From Phoronis australis (taxonomy: Eukaryota; Phoronida; Phoronidae), in contig NMRA01000107.1 of assembly GCA_002633005.1 (NCBI GenBank), positions 663,169 to 727,168 on the forward strand: a stretch of 64,000 bases of DNA. The letters run 5' to 3'. Shown piece after piece: positions 1-15,000 of this stretch. Position numbers and translations under genes: made by a program. Below the pieces are notes generated by a model that ran no database searches, had not been told where the DNA came from, and was given only the letters and a program-made list of their open reading frames with translations. Every line of letters starts with the position of its first letter. The first letter of the stretch is position 1.

Positions 1-3000
1 AGGTGTCTCAAGCGTAATCTGAATGTCTTGGGTGGGGATGTCAAGCACATTTGGGTTAACCTGTCCGTCAAACTTGACAACACCACGGCAACCAGCAATG
101 TTGGGACAGAACTCAACCTTCAAAACACCTGAAAAGAGTGAATAAAAAGTTTAACCTGAAGGGAGATGATTTTTGGATATTTTAGTGCAGAATGAGACAG
201 TGTGTAAATAAATCTCTTTACGTACAACGCGGTATACAGTTTTTGCACAAAATGGTGAAATGTGTAATAGAATCGCTTTAGTTACATGCAATACACATTC
301 AGCACAAAAAAATTAAGACAGTGCTGTAAGTCTAACAATCAGAACACCTAGAAGTTAGAAACCACGCTTTCAAACTCTCTGGTGTACTGTTATCCCACAT
401 ACCAAGTAATTTTTAGAAGCAAGTAAATTTTTGCCAATGGCTCCCATCAATTCCACCATGACCCCAGCATAAAGACGGTGCAATGTTATTGCAATAATAT
501 AACAAGTCATACCTTTGTAGACTTTGCCATCAACGACGACCTCAACATTGACATCAAAACTAGTCATGTTAGGATTGTAGTACTGTACAGTAAATACGTA
601 AGGCTTGTTGGCTTCACTTATATGCACATCAACAGTGACTCGCGGCTGCAAATAGGAAAAACATTCAGTAAGTGATTATGGACTGGAAACTGCAGAATAT
701 CAAGTTAGAGAGCACTATATAGCACTAGGCAACACTGGGCAGCACTACATTGCACTAGACATAATTAGACAGCACTAGACACTAAGCAGAATGCACTCCT
801 TCCTTACCTGGACCTTGTCCAATCTAACTAGGCCCACATTCACATCAATGCCGCCTGGCAGAGGTTCCTTCCTGATCTCATTAGGACCAACCTCAAACTC
901 AGTCTTCAACGTGCCCACAGGTGTTGGGTAGGATGTCTCAATGCATCTAAAAGAATACACCAGTAAAAGAATAGTACAGTCTCCATGCTTCAAACAACAT
1001 GTCCACTGAGAATGGCTTTGAACTCATTTAACATGTTTTCTATCTGACATAATATTAGTTTCAACATTTTACTACCTTCATAAATCAGAGGGTCTGGAAA
1101 AACTGAAACTTTACCTAACCATCTGGCAGAACATTTTAAGACTCCTATGAAGTCAACACACATAACTACTACAGCTCCATTTTAAGACACCTATGAAAAC
1201 AACACACATAACTACTCCATTTTAAGACACCTATGAAAACAACACACATAACTACTCCATTTTAAGACACCTACGAAAACAACACACATAACTACTACTC
1301 CTTTAAGACACCTATGAAGACAACACACTACTCCATTTTCTGTTATATCTTACTTCCCATCCCGACGGATACACTTTGGTCGAGGCTTCAGGAAATCAAT
1401 TGTGAAATCTGCTACAGGAATTGCTGTTATTGACTCCTAGAATTACAATCATGGCACATAAATTACTTATTTCATAGAAAAAGCAACTGAATGTTTAACA
1501 TTGTTTTTTTTTTTGCTAGAAAATAAGCAACAAGTACTCATCTCAAATTCTATTCATGAAAAGGAGAGAATGTTGAGTGAATACATTGAGTGAATGTTGT
1601 GTGAATGCATTGATCGTCCTCATGCAAAACACAGCTCTTCACTCAATGTAGGAATACTAGCATTAAGGAATACACAAAAACTAACAGACGAGCTAAGCAA
1701 CAAATCCAACTAGTAATTCCTGCACACTAGCATAAGTTAATAATAAAATCCAACAAGTGAAAAAGGTTTCAAGATTAGGCTGAACAAGCAGAACTTACAA
1801 TCTGCACATTAGTTTGAGAGTCTCCCTTCAAAGTGATGCGGATGTACCGACCAGTGCTGTCAACTTCCAACGGAATACTGGAGCCATCGGTCACAATCTG
1901 ACGGCATAAATAGCTGAAACCACAACAAGTGAACGGCATTACACAATAAGCTTTCTGTCATTTAAGGGGACATTTCACTGATACTTATGGCCTAAAAGTA
2001 AAAATACGCTGAAAAAATCAACAAACTGATTTCAAAATAAAGCCTAGAGTGATACCAATTTGTTTCTACTATAAAATGAATGATTAAGAGAACATCCTCA
2101 AATGTTATGAAGAAACCAAAATTGGGAGTGGGGTAGAGACCCCTGTAGAAACTAACAGCTTTCTGACACACTGTTTCCTTACAGTCACAGAGGGTGGGGG
2201 AGTCATTTGTGACTCAAAACCGCATGCTTTGACTAGGAAAAACCCGTTCTAAATCAACTAAGGTCATGAAAGAGGTGATTGTTGTCATGTTACCAAACCA
2301 CTTCATCAAAAAAACACCGCCCTTGGCACATTTGAGTGTTTTAAAAAAATGCTAAAAGTGACACGCAGGCATGGTTTCAAAGTAAGTCTAGTGCAGACGA
2401 GAACTATTGTGGTATCTTCGTTGACCTAATGAGTAAGAAGGAACTGTCCTGTTCACCAGACTAACTCACCAAGTTTCACTGTTACAAGATCACAACTGAA
2501 CCTTTATTATGCTTTAAAGAAGTTCTACCATTGGAACTACTCAGCATGGTAGTTAGCAAGGAAAGGTTCAAATTATAATCTGAGACGATGCATGACTGTG
2601 CTGAACGTACAAATCAAATGTCTTGAGTAAATGACAATGCAATCCCAAACTATGTATGTATACTATAAAATGATCCCTTCCCAAATTCAGAGTAAGATTG
2701 CATGTCAAAAGCAATCATTTCCAAGATCATCCAAGCATAAGCATTTGTCTATTCTTTACATTTTTCAAAACGCAATGAAATTGTATAAATGAGTCAGTGG
2801 AACGCAACTAAAGCAAACACAACAACAATTCACTTCCCAAAACCAACACCAAAGCCTGTCAGTTAATCTAAACAACAACCAAATACCTGGAAAGTCTCCC
2901 TGGGAGGCAGAAGGCATAAGATCATGCATACAACATCACAAACATTTTAAGTCTGGTCTGCATGCCACCTGTTGGCCACATCAGGCCATATAATGTGGCC

Positions 3001-6000
3001 AACAGGTGGCGTGCAGACCAGATTTAAAATATTTGTGACCCATATTTCCCTGCTGGTTCAAAATTTACAAATTTGTATGCTTACAACATGTAATGAATAC
3101 AGAGACACCTGTTAGAGCATATACACCACTTTTTGGTGATTTTGCACATTTTTAAAATGGATTACTAACCTAAACATTTTCAACTCCTAAACTATAATGA
3201 ACACATAACATCTTGTGATCGTAGCAACATTAAATAGGACAAAAATCACCACTACTGCTCATCTGTCTCTGGTATTACAACAAAATAGTTGTAAAATACC
3301 TCTGACACACAGAAACTAATACCATGATAACAATTGTGTGAATCGCATCAACAGACATGTAGGTATGTACCAGCTAGTCAACTATCTCTCAAATAAGTAT
3401 TTACAGAGCTCTTAAAGAATCAAATACAAGGGATCTATCACATTTTCTTCCTAACATCTATCATTATATATAGAGTACATTAAAATCAGTGACTTGTGAC
3501 TGACTAAACAGAGACACCCATAACACTGCCGCCAAAGACCGAACTTTGTGGTTGGTTCCAAAAACAGTTTTGGAGGCAGCTCAATGAAGACAGTCAAACT
3601 GTTTTAATTGAAAGGTGGAAGATCATACAGTGCCCTTCAACCAACTGTGACACGTAATGTGAGTGTCCAGCACCATCTTCAAATTACACCTGTAATTCAC
3701 CTACCTGTATTGACACTCTTGTAATACCAGGTCTCCTTTATAGTTCCTGTCTTGTGTACCTATATCCACATCCAAAGTCTGGGTCCTGGGCAGCTGATTG
3801 AAGTAATTGGCCAATAGGATGTACTTGCCAGGGGGTAGACGAAGATCAAAGTAGACAGTATCCTAAGACGAGAAAGACTCACTGTTCACGAACGTAACAA
3901 AAGCATGATGAAACAACTTCACTTTTTCATTCTAAGTTACAATCAAAATGCGGTTTACTCATGTAAATTTAATATCTAACGAGTGTCTTTTAACTGGCAG
4001 CCGGTGTAAACAAAATTTTGTTTGCATTCCATTGACACAGCACATACTGTTCACAAATAACTGGTGACAGATTGTCTACAAACTGCAATTAAAATGTCAT
4101 ATTCTTCCGAGATTTACATGGTGAAGTTTTCACCACGAGAGAACATAGTGACAGGGTCATACCTGCGTGCCATCAATGGTGACTAAGTCTGGGTCACCCA
4201 GTGCCTTCAACACATCCCGGTTCTTGTACAGGTCTGGATTTGCCCTATTGCCGCCTTGGATCACGTAACTGACATCGGCACGCACCGTCGGGTAAACTGA
4301 GATATCGGCCAACACATGATGGATGCAGCTAGAAGTGAAGTGGCAACTAGGTCAACAGTAAGTAGGTCAACGGTGAGAAGGCTGGACAAATGAAAGGTTA
4401 TTCATTTGATGCGTTCGATCCATTATGGGATATTTTCATTTAAAAAAATCTTGGACAGGCGGAATAATTACTCTACAACCACGACCAGTCAGTTGAAGGA
4501 CAATAAAATAATGGTGTGCTTTAACTTTTGATACATCAATTTCAAAGTTAATCAACAAAATATGAGCCACCGAAGTATATAAGAGAAAAAATTAAAATAT
4601 CTATCAATTACAAAAGCACTTCACCAATTCTAGCCATCCTCCAACACCTTGGTCATAACATGTCAGAAGCAGGGACTTACATCTGTTTGTTGGGGTATAC
4701 AGAGCAGGGAATGTCCACATCCTCCTGCAGAATAGTGGCTTCATAGTAGGCTTGAGGTAACAACACCACGTAATCCTAGAATGAAAAGAAACATCTTTGC
4801 TGAAACTGCCACCAATGTTCAAATAATAAATGCTGCGTAATTCTGATTTACTCCTCATTTTACTATCAGCAGACGGACAAGCCAAAACCTGTTCAATAGA
4901 GCACACCCCCTTAAAGTGACAGCTCACTACTGAATGACAGTGCACACTCGATTCAATTCCAAAATGTCAGTTGTTAAGCAACCAGTACACAGATAATCAT
5001 TGTCACCGGGAACAAGTGTTTGCAATTAGAACTTATGAAGTTTCGATAAGTCTAAGAAATTAAACCAAACATATGATTATCTGAATGTCTCAAAAAACAA
5101 ATAAATGCTCTATAATGAATATAAAGGAAGTTAATGTCATTTAATAAAATTATTTTTTATTTCTGTTACAAATTTACTACAATCACTTCAAACGATCTTG
5201 TTTAAAATATTGCAGTGTACTTACAATGTGAACTGATAAGAATTGTTGTTGCTCAAGGTTATCACGCTAACATTAAGTCTCGTCGGATGCAATCTTGAAT
5301 TGCTAGATGAACTAGCTATTGAATAATCACATATGCTCGCTCGCTCGCTCAAAGTTGTTTCAGAAGCGAGCACTTACAGCACTTGCAAGTAGCTGCCTTA
5401 TTGAGTAGGATTCAAATGTAAAGACAAGAGACCAAATTAAGTCAAAAAAGATTTATCAACATACAATATTGTATTTTTGACTTATTTCTAGAAATTTGAA
5501 CACAGTTGATATATTAAAACAAAACTGTCACACAACACCCACATTGGTGTTATAAGCAGCCAGACTCTATACATACCACAAAGACTTTCTCATCAGTGCG
5601 CAACGATATCATCCACTTGCCGGGGTTCAGCACAAATGTGGACACACCGGCACCACCGGACACCGCAGCAAACATGGGGTCACGCGTTGGCTGAAACACA
5701 ACTGTGCTGGTCTGCTCTACATCCGTGGACGTTTCTGGTTTGACCTTGACCTCAGCCGTGACTGCGGCTGGGTTCTGATTTACGTAGCGGTAGATCAGAC
5801 GGAACAGACTGGGCTTGGAGATGTCAACATCGACAATAACCTCAGGCTGAAAACATGAAGGACTATACAGATTGCTGGTCTTGTAGGTATATATGTAATA
5901 ATGTCTGTGCATTTTAAACATCTCAACTTGATAATTCTTGCAATAGTGTACTCCATAAAAACTCCCATCACAACCAAGACTTCAGCTCAATTAAAACAAT

Positions 6001-9000
6001 CTGACACAACATGGAAAAAGTACACGACTCAATGATTTACTGATTTCATCAGAAAATAAGAATCAAAAAAATCTCATGAACACCATTCAGTAAACGTAAG
6101 CGTAAATCTGAATAACTTCATTCATGTCAAACTCTCAAGCACAGCACAATTCCACCGGGTATTTCAGGAAATTTTTAGCCTAATCAAAAATAACAAAACC
6201 CAAAACAAGGTAAAACTAGCAGTGCACCTGAATCCTTGAGAAGACAGCGAACCCTTTCCAGGAGAACCCGGGGAAGTATGACTCATCAAAGCCATATCGC
6301 ACACGTGTACCCTGGGGAGTATGTCCATCCTCTAGTTCATACTTGTGTTGGAACAGTGTGGGGAAGTAATGGTTCAGAATAGGCCTGCAATAGACAAGCA
6401 AGGTTTACAGTGTCTCAGAAAAGAATGAAATGGATGAGAAAACAAATAACTGACAGGGAATAAAAAAACACAAAGCAGTCATGCTCCACGTCATACATAA
6501 ACTATAACTTAAGACTAAGGTAGCATACCAAAATAAATATGGTATACAATTGTACTTGATCATATAGACAGATTGCATCGAAATAACATTGGAGTGCATC
6601 ATTGATAGTTCGGGATGTGCTGTTCATAAGCTGAGGCCAGGTTTTTCAATGATGTTACCAAACTTATGATCAAGAACAAAGAGGTCACAATGCGAATCCT
6701 TCTTGAGGCACAACTGCACAATACATATGTCAAAATGAGACATCTAAATCATCCCTTTAATCAATCTGTAACTGCGCCATTCATGTAACATTATGCCAAT
6801 ACATAAAGCACAATGTGTATCCACTGGTTCAGTGACCACTGGCTCCCCCTACCTGTCACAGCCTACACCAGTGATGCGTGGCCTACATCGACACTGCCCT
6901 GTCTGCTTGTCACATGTGGCACTGACAGAACCACCAACATTACAATTACAGTCTACAATGAGGATATAAATATGTATTATACAAACAGGAAGTTTGTGTT
7001 TGGTGCAAAACACAATCCTATGTGTGTCCTGGAAGCATGCAGTGGTTACAGATAATTAGATACAAATTAAGTCTAAGAGAGCAGCAGCTATTACTTTACA
7101 ATGTGCTTGGTGTGGTATTACACTACTGAAATGGTTGGCAAAAGAACATTGCATACTAGTTAACTCATTGCTTCATTACAACTGTCTACCAGATAATTGT
7201 CAAATCATCAAAAAATTCCCTTGTTAAAAAAGAAACAGTTTAAGCCATAGTCAAGGAACATAAATTCTGTTACACATATGATAAAAAACTCACCTTGACA
7301 ACCAAAGACATTATCACCACTCAGCCTAAATGTTCCATCGACACATTCATCACAGCGACGACCTTCGACCTTGGGCTTGCACTGACATTGGCCACTGGCA
7401 GGGTTACAGACAAGGTCACCAGCCAGCACCCCAGCAGGGTCGCAGTTACACTCTAAAAACCATTAACGTAATCTTTACAGGAGATACCAAGTAAGCTTGT
7501 TTATATTAGAAGTATCATAGCTAAATTGCCCTAGATTGCCCGATTTGTTTTAATAAGTATTTAATCCTGTCCTTGAGTAAATAAATGAAAACCAATGACA
7601 AACAATAGTGAGAAGACTAGTAAAAAGATTGTTTCCTTAGACAGCAAAATTACGAGAAAATAAGGTATACGACTATCAAAACTGCAGAGATGTTCTTCAG
7701 GGTTCCATGAATGCAATGTTCAATGTTACCCCAAAAAACACCATGTACACACATTCACAGGCAACAGAAACTGATGAACTCTCACCATCACAACCAAGGG
7801 GGTTGTTACGGTCCAAGTTGAAATATCCCTTCTTACAAACGTCACAGATATGTCCCTCCACACGCTCTTTACACATACAGAGTGTGCCGTCCGAGTGGCT
7901 GCCACATCCACCCAGCTTATAGCCTGGGATCTCCTTGGCCCCGGCTGGGTTACAGTTGCATTCTGGGTGAGAAGAGAGAGACACTGGTAACATTTTCATA
8001 ACATGGCATTCATCAATCACTTCCAATGCTCGTTATCACATTCTGACAACATGTTAATTAGTTGAACATTTTAAAATGACCAAAGTTGTGTGTAAATGCA
8101 TCACACAAAAGCTGCGATGCCTTGTCTTAGGTTTGCACTATTTGAGCTACATAAAAGTTGCAGACATTTTTAACCAAAATTTTGCACAAACTGTGTTGGG
8201 TATTCATAAACCAAGGCACAAAGTGAGAATAGAGTCAATTTACATTTCTTATTACAGTGCGTTTGTATGACAGATCTCTGCATGCAACTTATACGAAATA
8301 AAAAGATTTTAAACAGATACTTGGGGAATTCTAGTTCAACATGGTTATTGAATAATCCTGACTGATACGAATTTGTGACCAAACCTTCACAGACAGGATA
8401 GTTGTAGAAATCTTCAGCACACTTGTTACACTTAGGCCCTTGGAAATTGGGGAAGCAGACGCATTGTCCTGTCTGTTGGTTACAAGTGACGCCTCGCGAT
8501 CCAAACGTGTCACAGTTGCAGGCTATAAGGAAGAAACGAGTGTTGATAAGCTGGCACGATGGCTTCTGTTAACACCAGCGACAGTATTGGCATTAGGACA
8601 GAGGTCAATTTGAAAACTGATTTCTTGAAAATAAGTAACAGCACTTAAAGATATCCCCGAACAGAGAAAACCCTTGCGACACATTTTGTTGCGAGCAAAG
8701 CTAACACAGAGTTGAGTACATATTAGATCAAAACAGGTAGAGCCTGATACATATCCCACTTTTTAATCATACTAACATTAACATCTCTTGAACACTTTCT
8801 CTTATGACTTATTTCTTTCAGTTGAAACTCATACAAAAAATAGGTCTCCATACAAACAACAGGTCCAGAATACATATTCACTTACGCAAACAATCTGGAT
8901 ATCTGTAATGGCCGGGGGCACATCGATCACAGAGAGTTCCACCAAAGCTAGGTAAACAGACACACTGGCCATTCTGTTGACAGTTGTTATCACGTGACCC

Positions 9001-12000
9001 CGGAGAACTGCATTCACAGGCTATTGAAAAAAAAAATTATCCTTTCATGTGAATAGGATCTTGAGACTATATTTTAGTAAGGATGCGATCATGTAGCAAG
9101 TTTACCACACTGACCGCTATGTATAAGCATATTTCGTGTGCATTGTCCAATTATTTCACAACTATTTTGGGGCACATGTTTGTTTCAGTAGCACGTACAA
9201 ATGAAAACTACATAAAATTTTGGCTTGCTCGAAATACATAACACAAGACCAAAACTAACTCCTCCAGTTCCTATAAGGGTACTATGACCAGGAAGGGGCT
9301 CCAATTTGACATTTTGTAGCAGATTTATCACTTCCATATTTGTTTCTGATTCACCTCACAGGCAAGAAGGTTTCTAAGGTCTCACAAATGTTGAATTTGC
9401 ACATTCTCAAATACATGGTACACCTCCACTAAAATGCAAATCTAGACCTTTACGAGATACTGACTGACCTAAAAATATTCAACACTTTCAATACAAACTG
9501 GGCGGACAAATAGTACACAAGCAAAAGTTTAATTGTGAACCTCAGAAACCATTAATATTGATCACATAATCCTGGGCGAGTCTGCTGGTAGCAGACGTTA
9601 CAGTGACGTTGACCTTTCATACCACACATTACTTACGTATACACGATGGATAGTTGTAGAAGCCAACAGAACAGCGATCACAGAGACCTCCAGCAAAGTT
9701 CGGTTTACATAGACATCGCCCAGTGAACTTGTCACAGACCTCAGGCACACTGCCAGTGGGATCACAGCCACAGTCTGAATAGAAATAGCAGACGATGAAG
9801 CAACCATATACACCTTCCCAACCATAATGTTCATTTTTTTAGAAGGATAGTAAGATTGTGTGTGAATGAATGTGACCAGGGGTCTGCAGAAACCAGTGAG
9901 TCATCAATTCGCAGTAGAAGGAGCCAGGTGGCTCCACAACATTGGAAAAACTATTGTCAGAAGTTGTGATTTACAGTTTTTCCACATATGGAAACTACTA
10001 TCTTCCATGGATAGAATCAGATGGAGAGCAAACTTCCACCACAACTCCCCTCTCAAACACAAAAGTTTCAACAAGCTGATACATTGTAAAAGCATGACTT
10101 CCATTAGAGTTATTGCTTGATCAAGTTGAACATGAACATGCTATGATAAACTAGTCCACAGTTTCATCCACCACCTAAATATTTAATTAGGTATAGCAAA
10201 CAATCCAAGTCATAGGCATATCAGTAGATGAGAGAGCAAAACTTGTTAAAACCAGTATTTTTCGAAAAAAAATTGACAAGATTGTTAAAAGGTTACAAAG
10301 GGGCCATTCCCAAAATATTCCGCTACATACGTTCAAGTGTGGAGCACATTTTGAAGCGACTATGAACCCGCTTTTCGTCACAAAACCCAACTTTTCATTT
10401 AGACCACTTACCGTTAAAACGGATGTGAATCATGGCTTCAATAGAACTAACTGGCAATTTGTTATTGCTTGAGACTAGGCACTACAAGCTAGCCTGTCAC
10501 AGCGGGTCATTCTTTGTGTTAAGCATGGTCTCTAGCAGTTGCAAACAGTTAGATCTTTACAACACTAAAGAACACTTCCCATCCTAGTTATCAATAAACC
10601 GAAACCAATTTTACAGCAGTAAGTGGTCTGAATCAAAAGTCAGTTTCTTCGACAGAGCATAGCTTTATAGCCTTTTAAAATGCAGATGTCTGTAAAAATT
10701 CATCAATTTGTACGGTTGGCCACATTTCACTAAGTTCATCAGGCCCGTATTTATACCGTTAGCATGTAACTGATAAAAAGACAAAACGAGTCCTAAAACC
10801 ACTCTAATGAAGCCTGGATACCATTAAATCAACAAGTTATTACTTACAACTGATTACCTCAGTATCATCTGACCAAGAGAGCAGAGTGTCATGAATAATA
10901 TGAAAGTTTTTGTGTTTGCAAAATACTGCAACATTCACATGCTGACGACATCAATTTATTATCAAGTGATGTTAATGAAATTTACTCTCTTCACACAAAT
11001 CAGTATTTTCATTGTCAGGCCGGTTTGTTTCCTCTACTTAATTCTCTACCACGCTAATGTACAACGCATCCCCAACTCGAAACCATGGACTCATGTATTG
11101 TATCAAAGCTGCACGCTATCAAACCCAACAATCACACTACATGTAAATAACTGCCATGTAGCTGAGAAATCTTAGACTAACACATAAGATAGCAACAACA
11201 GGGTGAGTCGGTCAGTCGGTAGGCAGCTTGTGCAATGTCTACTTACAATCACAGTTGGGATACGAGTAGTGTCCATCTTCACACTGGCTACAGTCGCGAC
11301 CTCCAAAGTTGGTACCACACGTACACTGACCATTGACGGGGTCACATACTGATGAAAACGCACCAACACTGTCGCAGGCGCAAGCTGAAATAATATGAAT
11401 CTTAATACAAGACACTGTCGCAGGCGCAAGCTGAAATAATATGAATCTTAATACAAGACACGCACACGCATTAATGACCTTTCTAAACTTTTCTCAGCAT
11501 AAGACAAATTGATATTAGTATCCATTCCTAAACAACATTGTAGTTCATCATAATTATCCACAAACAGGCAACATTTTAGTCAATTACTCCTTGGTATCAA
11601 TACATATACATCTAAACCAAGTACATGTAATCAACAGTTATCACCTGATGGTGATAAGCACATCAGTTTCAATGGCGAAGCGTATTTACCAAAGGAATCA
11701 GAGAGAGTTGACACAGCAAAAACACTTACGCGTGCACTCTGGGAAGTTGTATCGTCCAGGCTCACAGCGGTCACAGTTGAGTCCACCAAAGCCAGGCTTA
11801 CATGGACACTGACCACCGCCCACCTGACAGACACCACCTAGTGTACCGTTGTAGTTACAGTCACATGGTCGACAATCGGGATAGCCATAGAAACCAACAT
11901 TGCACCTAAAAGGATGCGACAGTTAAAAGGTGAGTATGTACCAGGTAAGGTAATGTAGGACCACACACATACTGACACAAAACATTTGGGACCAAATGTA

Positions 12001-15000
12001 TTTTCATAACGATTCTGAATGCTAAATGACTGAATGATGTCAGCCAGGCTACATGAACGACACAGCTGCTGTACTCATTAATATAGTTCCTTCACTTATA
12101 AACATGCCTCACACACCACATAAATCAAGTTCAAACTCACAAACACAGGTCACCAGACACCAAATGCAGTTCATCAACCACAAAACATGGCATGAGACCC
12201 CCAAAACATGACTAACTCGGAATCAGTGACCCACGTTTGTCAGTCCATGAAGTGAGTGAAGAGATAATGGTTGTAAGTCAGGAGGCATTTTTATTGTGTA
12301 GCCTATTAACGAAGCAATGGAAAATGCTAAAATATGGCAGGCAGAGGAAAAACCAAAACTAGGACAAGGACAGGCCATTCATTTTTGTGATAATGGTTAG
12401 GACAAATTATAAAGTGGCTATGATTGCAGTTTTCACTGGAATTTGTGGACGTCCACCAGAGATACAGGTAAATAATAGCTTCATTGGAACAAGTCACAAC
12501 TTCCCAACCTGTAGATACGAAAAAATAACGGAGACGACAATCCAAAGTCAGGGATTAGAAACATAACTCACTGGTCACAGTTTGGTCCAGCATACTCGGG
12601 CTGACACTGACATTGACCAGTCTCATCCTCACAATCACCGGTGGAGAAGTTGATATCACATTGGCATTCTGAAATAAACAGGACTGCAATATGACAACAC
12701 TGATATCACATTGATAAGCCAAAGTGAACAAGATAACAACTACTGATATGACATTGGCAAGTCGAAATTAACAGGATTACAATATCACAATAACCACTGA
12801 TATCACACTGGCAAGCAGAAACAAACAGAATTACGATATCGCATAAACCAATGATATCAGGAAGGGCAATCTGAAAAGAGGATCATACAGAGAAACATTA
12901 ATGAAATATAACACCAGAATGTAGAATACTGTACAGCAACAATGCCTGTCAGAGCAAATATCAGATAACTAAATGTTTCGCATACGGTAATGCAAGGATA
13001 AATTTTAGGACTGACATTAGTCTCCAGTAAATCTTTTTCTGAGCCATTGAATTAAAGCCACAAGTGACAACCAGTGAACTCTCTTTAATAACAGCACCTC
13101 CAAAAACAATCTCTTGGCACAAAACATTGCTGGAAATGCTCTGAAAAGAAAACTCGATGCATTTGCGAAAAGGCTGGGGATACCGTAATTTTGGTAATGG
13201 TGTTACTAAATATAATCTGCATTTTGTGCACATTCAGGGCCAACATCTAACACAGCTACTTGCACCTCCCTCCAGAAAAAGTTAATGATTCCAACAGAGT
13301 TCCAACTAAACCGTTGTGAAATAACAAGAGAAGAGTCAATGTTTGCAGTCAAAAGGGGGTGGGGGGAACAGAGCAGTCTGTGCACAACTCAAGCTTGGGA
13401 ATACTCCCAGGCTTCTAAATCTTCTTGTGAAAGAACGAATTTCTTTTACGGAATTCAGAGTTTGTTCTTTTGAGATTGATGTTCCGGCTGAAGAGCACCA
13501 ACATTTAGGAAGTTGTTCTAAAATTCCCAGTATACTGACCTTGACAAACATTGGGTGAGTCGAGAGCGACACCTCTGGGCCTGTAGTATCCAAACTTGCA
13601 CCTCTGACAGTTGATGCCTTCAGTGTTGTGCTGAAAGGAATTGATGAAATGTAGTTAGTCAATAGGCAAGCACGTTTTGTGAAAACAATTGTGTCTATCC
13701 AGGTACTATATCTGAGACACTTGCTTTGTAAACATTCTGAACACTGCGGTTTGCTGTAAAGAAACATTTTATCTTTTTTTTAAACTGGGAAAAGTTTAAT
13801 TTTTAGATGTGTGTCTTAAAATAGGCCTTATGTCCAGGTTCCACTTAGAATGAATTTTGACTTAAGTCTACAAACTGATTATAGAATGACATTATGAGCA
13901 TGGTGCATGACAGCAACGACGTTAATATTACACTGATAACAATAAGAATATTCAGTATTACCTGGCAGTTCTGACAGACTCCACCACCATCATAGTTACC
14001 ATGGATATCGAGACTCTCCCCCCTTTCATCTACACCTTCGTCATACAAACATTCAGTGGCATGTTTGAAGCAGTTACAAGCTGAAATATAGTAAAACTAG
14101 CGCTTATACACACCCCACTTTGACATGGAACACAGAATACAACCATGATACAAATATCTCTAGATTATGTTCACAAGGAACTGCTACTTCCGTTCACATG
14201 CATTGATGCAGGTCAAGCTGCACTGATGTTCACATGAGTGGTCACAGTCCTTGTAGAAGTAACTCACATTCACAGACTGATGCTGGTCATTGTAACCTGC
14301 ACTGAAGTTCACATGACTGAGATCAATTGCGATAACCTTAACTCCCGTTCACATGACTGATGTTAGGCACTGTAACTTGCACTGATGTTCAAATAACCAA
14401 GGTCGATTATAGTAACCTAAACTCCCGTTCACATGATTGATGATGGTCACTGTAACTTCACGTTCACAAGCACTGATGCTGGTTGTCGTAAACTTAACTC
14501 ACGTTCACACGCATTGATGCTGGTCATGGTAGCTTTCCTCCATTTCTTCTGGACAAATCCAGGGCAGCACCGTTCACACTGGTCTCCGCACGTGTTGTGC
14601 TTACAGTCACAAATCAGCTTGGCCTGGTTGAATGGGTCTCTCTTGTCACAGACATCTGCGTGTCCATTACAGACACAGCGACCACCGATGGAGATGTCTT
14701 TGATACTGTAGAAGTACTGAAGCAACACAATTAAAATACTCTGAAGGCATCTTAACACAGGAAGTCTTAGTCAAACAAAGATACCAATGAAACACCATAT
14801 CAGCAAAATGTAAATAACCTGTAATGATAAGAACTTCACAATTTTATGGAGGAATTTGTGCAAAGGCTTTCCAATCATTCCAGGACAAAAACAACCATAC
14901 TTAATTGTACAAATGAGATTCGAGTACTAGTCATAACAATGCAGTGACTTTCAAGTTTGCAGTGGCGTGCAAATTTTCTGACACCATCCCAAATGATCAT

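Larger units (their letters stand above)
1..6384 (-). other. Laminin domain IVb region, exons 16-25, truncated by window edge
   Basis: Residues about 838-1319. It opens with [20 protein letters not shown] and FGWK-like text ([17 protein letters not shown]), characteristic of the globular domain between the first LE array and the next one in alpha5/LanA chains. Later exons carry [20 protein letters not shown] and [20 protein letters not shown], two related stretches about 390 residues apart that suggest internally repeated beta-sandwich folds. The last visible exon (128-1) still reads in frame, so the domain and the rest of the chain continue to the left of the window. Confidence 0.85.
6853..14716 (-). 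other. Laminin LEa region: eleven EGF-like LE repeats, exons 4-15
   Basis: Residues about 278-838. Repeat 1 carries the alpha-chain signature [17 protein letters not shown] and [15 protein letters not shown]. Repeat 2 is split over exons 4-6 ([12 protein letters not shown] / [11 protein letters not shown]). Repeats 3-10 are mostly one exon each, joined in phase 1 just before the CxC motif (for example CACDSVG, CGCDPTG, CECSSPG, CNCDTFG, CNCNPAG, CNCDPAG). Repeat 11 (CNCNVGG...VGCDR) is cut short by domain IVb, as in vertebrate alpha5. LE repeats form disulphide-bonded rods that act as the spacer of the short arm. Three splice junctions here (exons 4, 7 and 9) lie inside tandem duplications, described separately. 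Confidence 0.93.
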
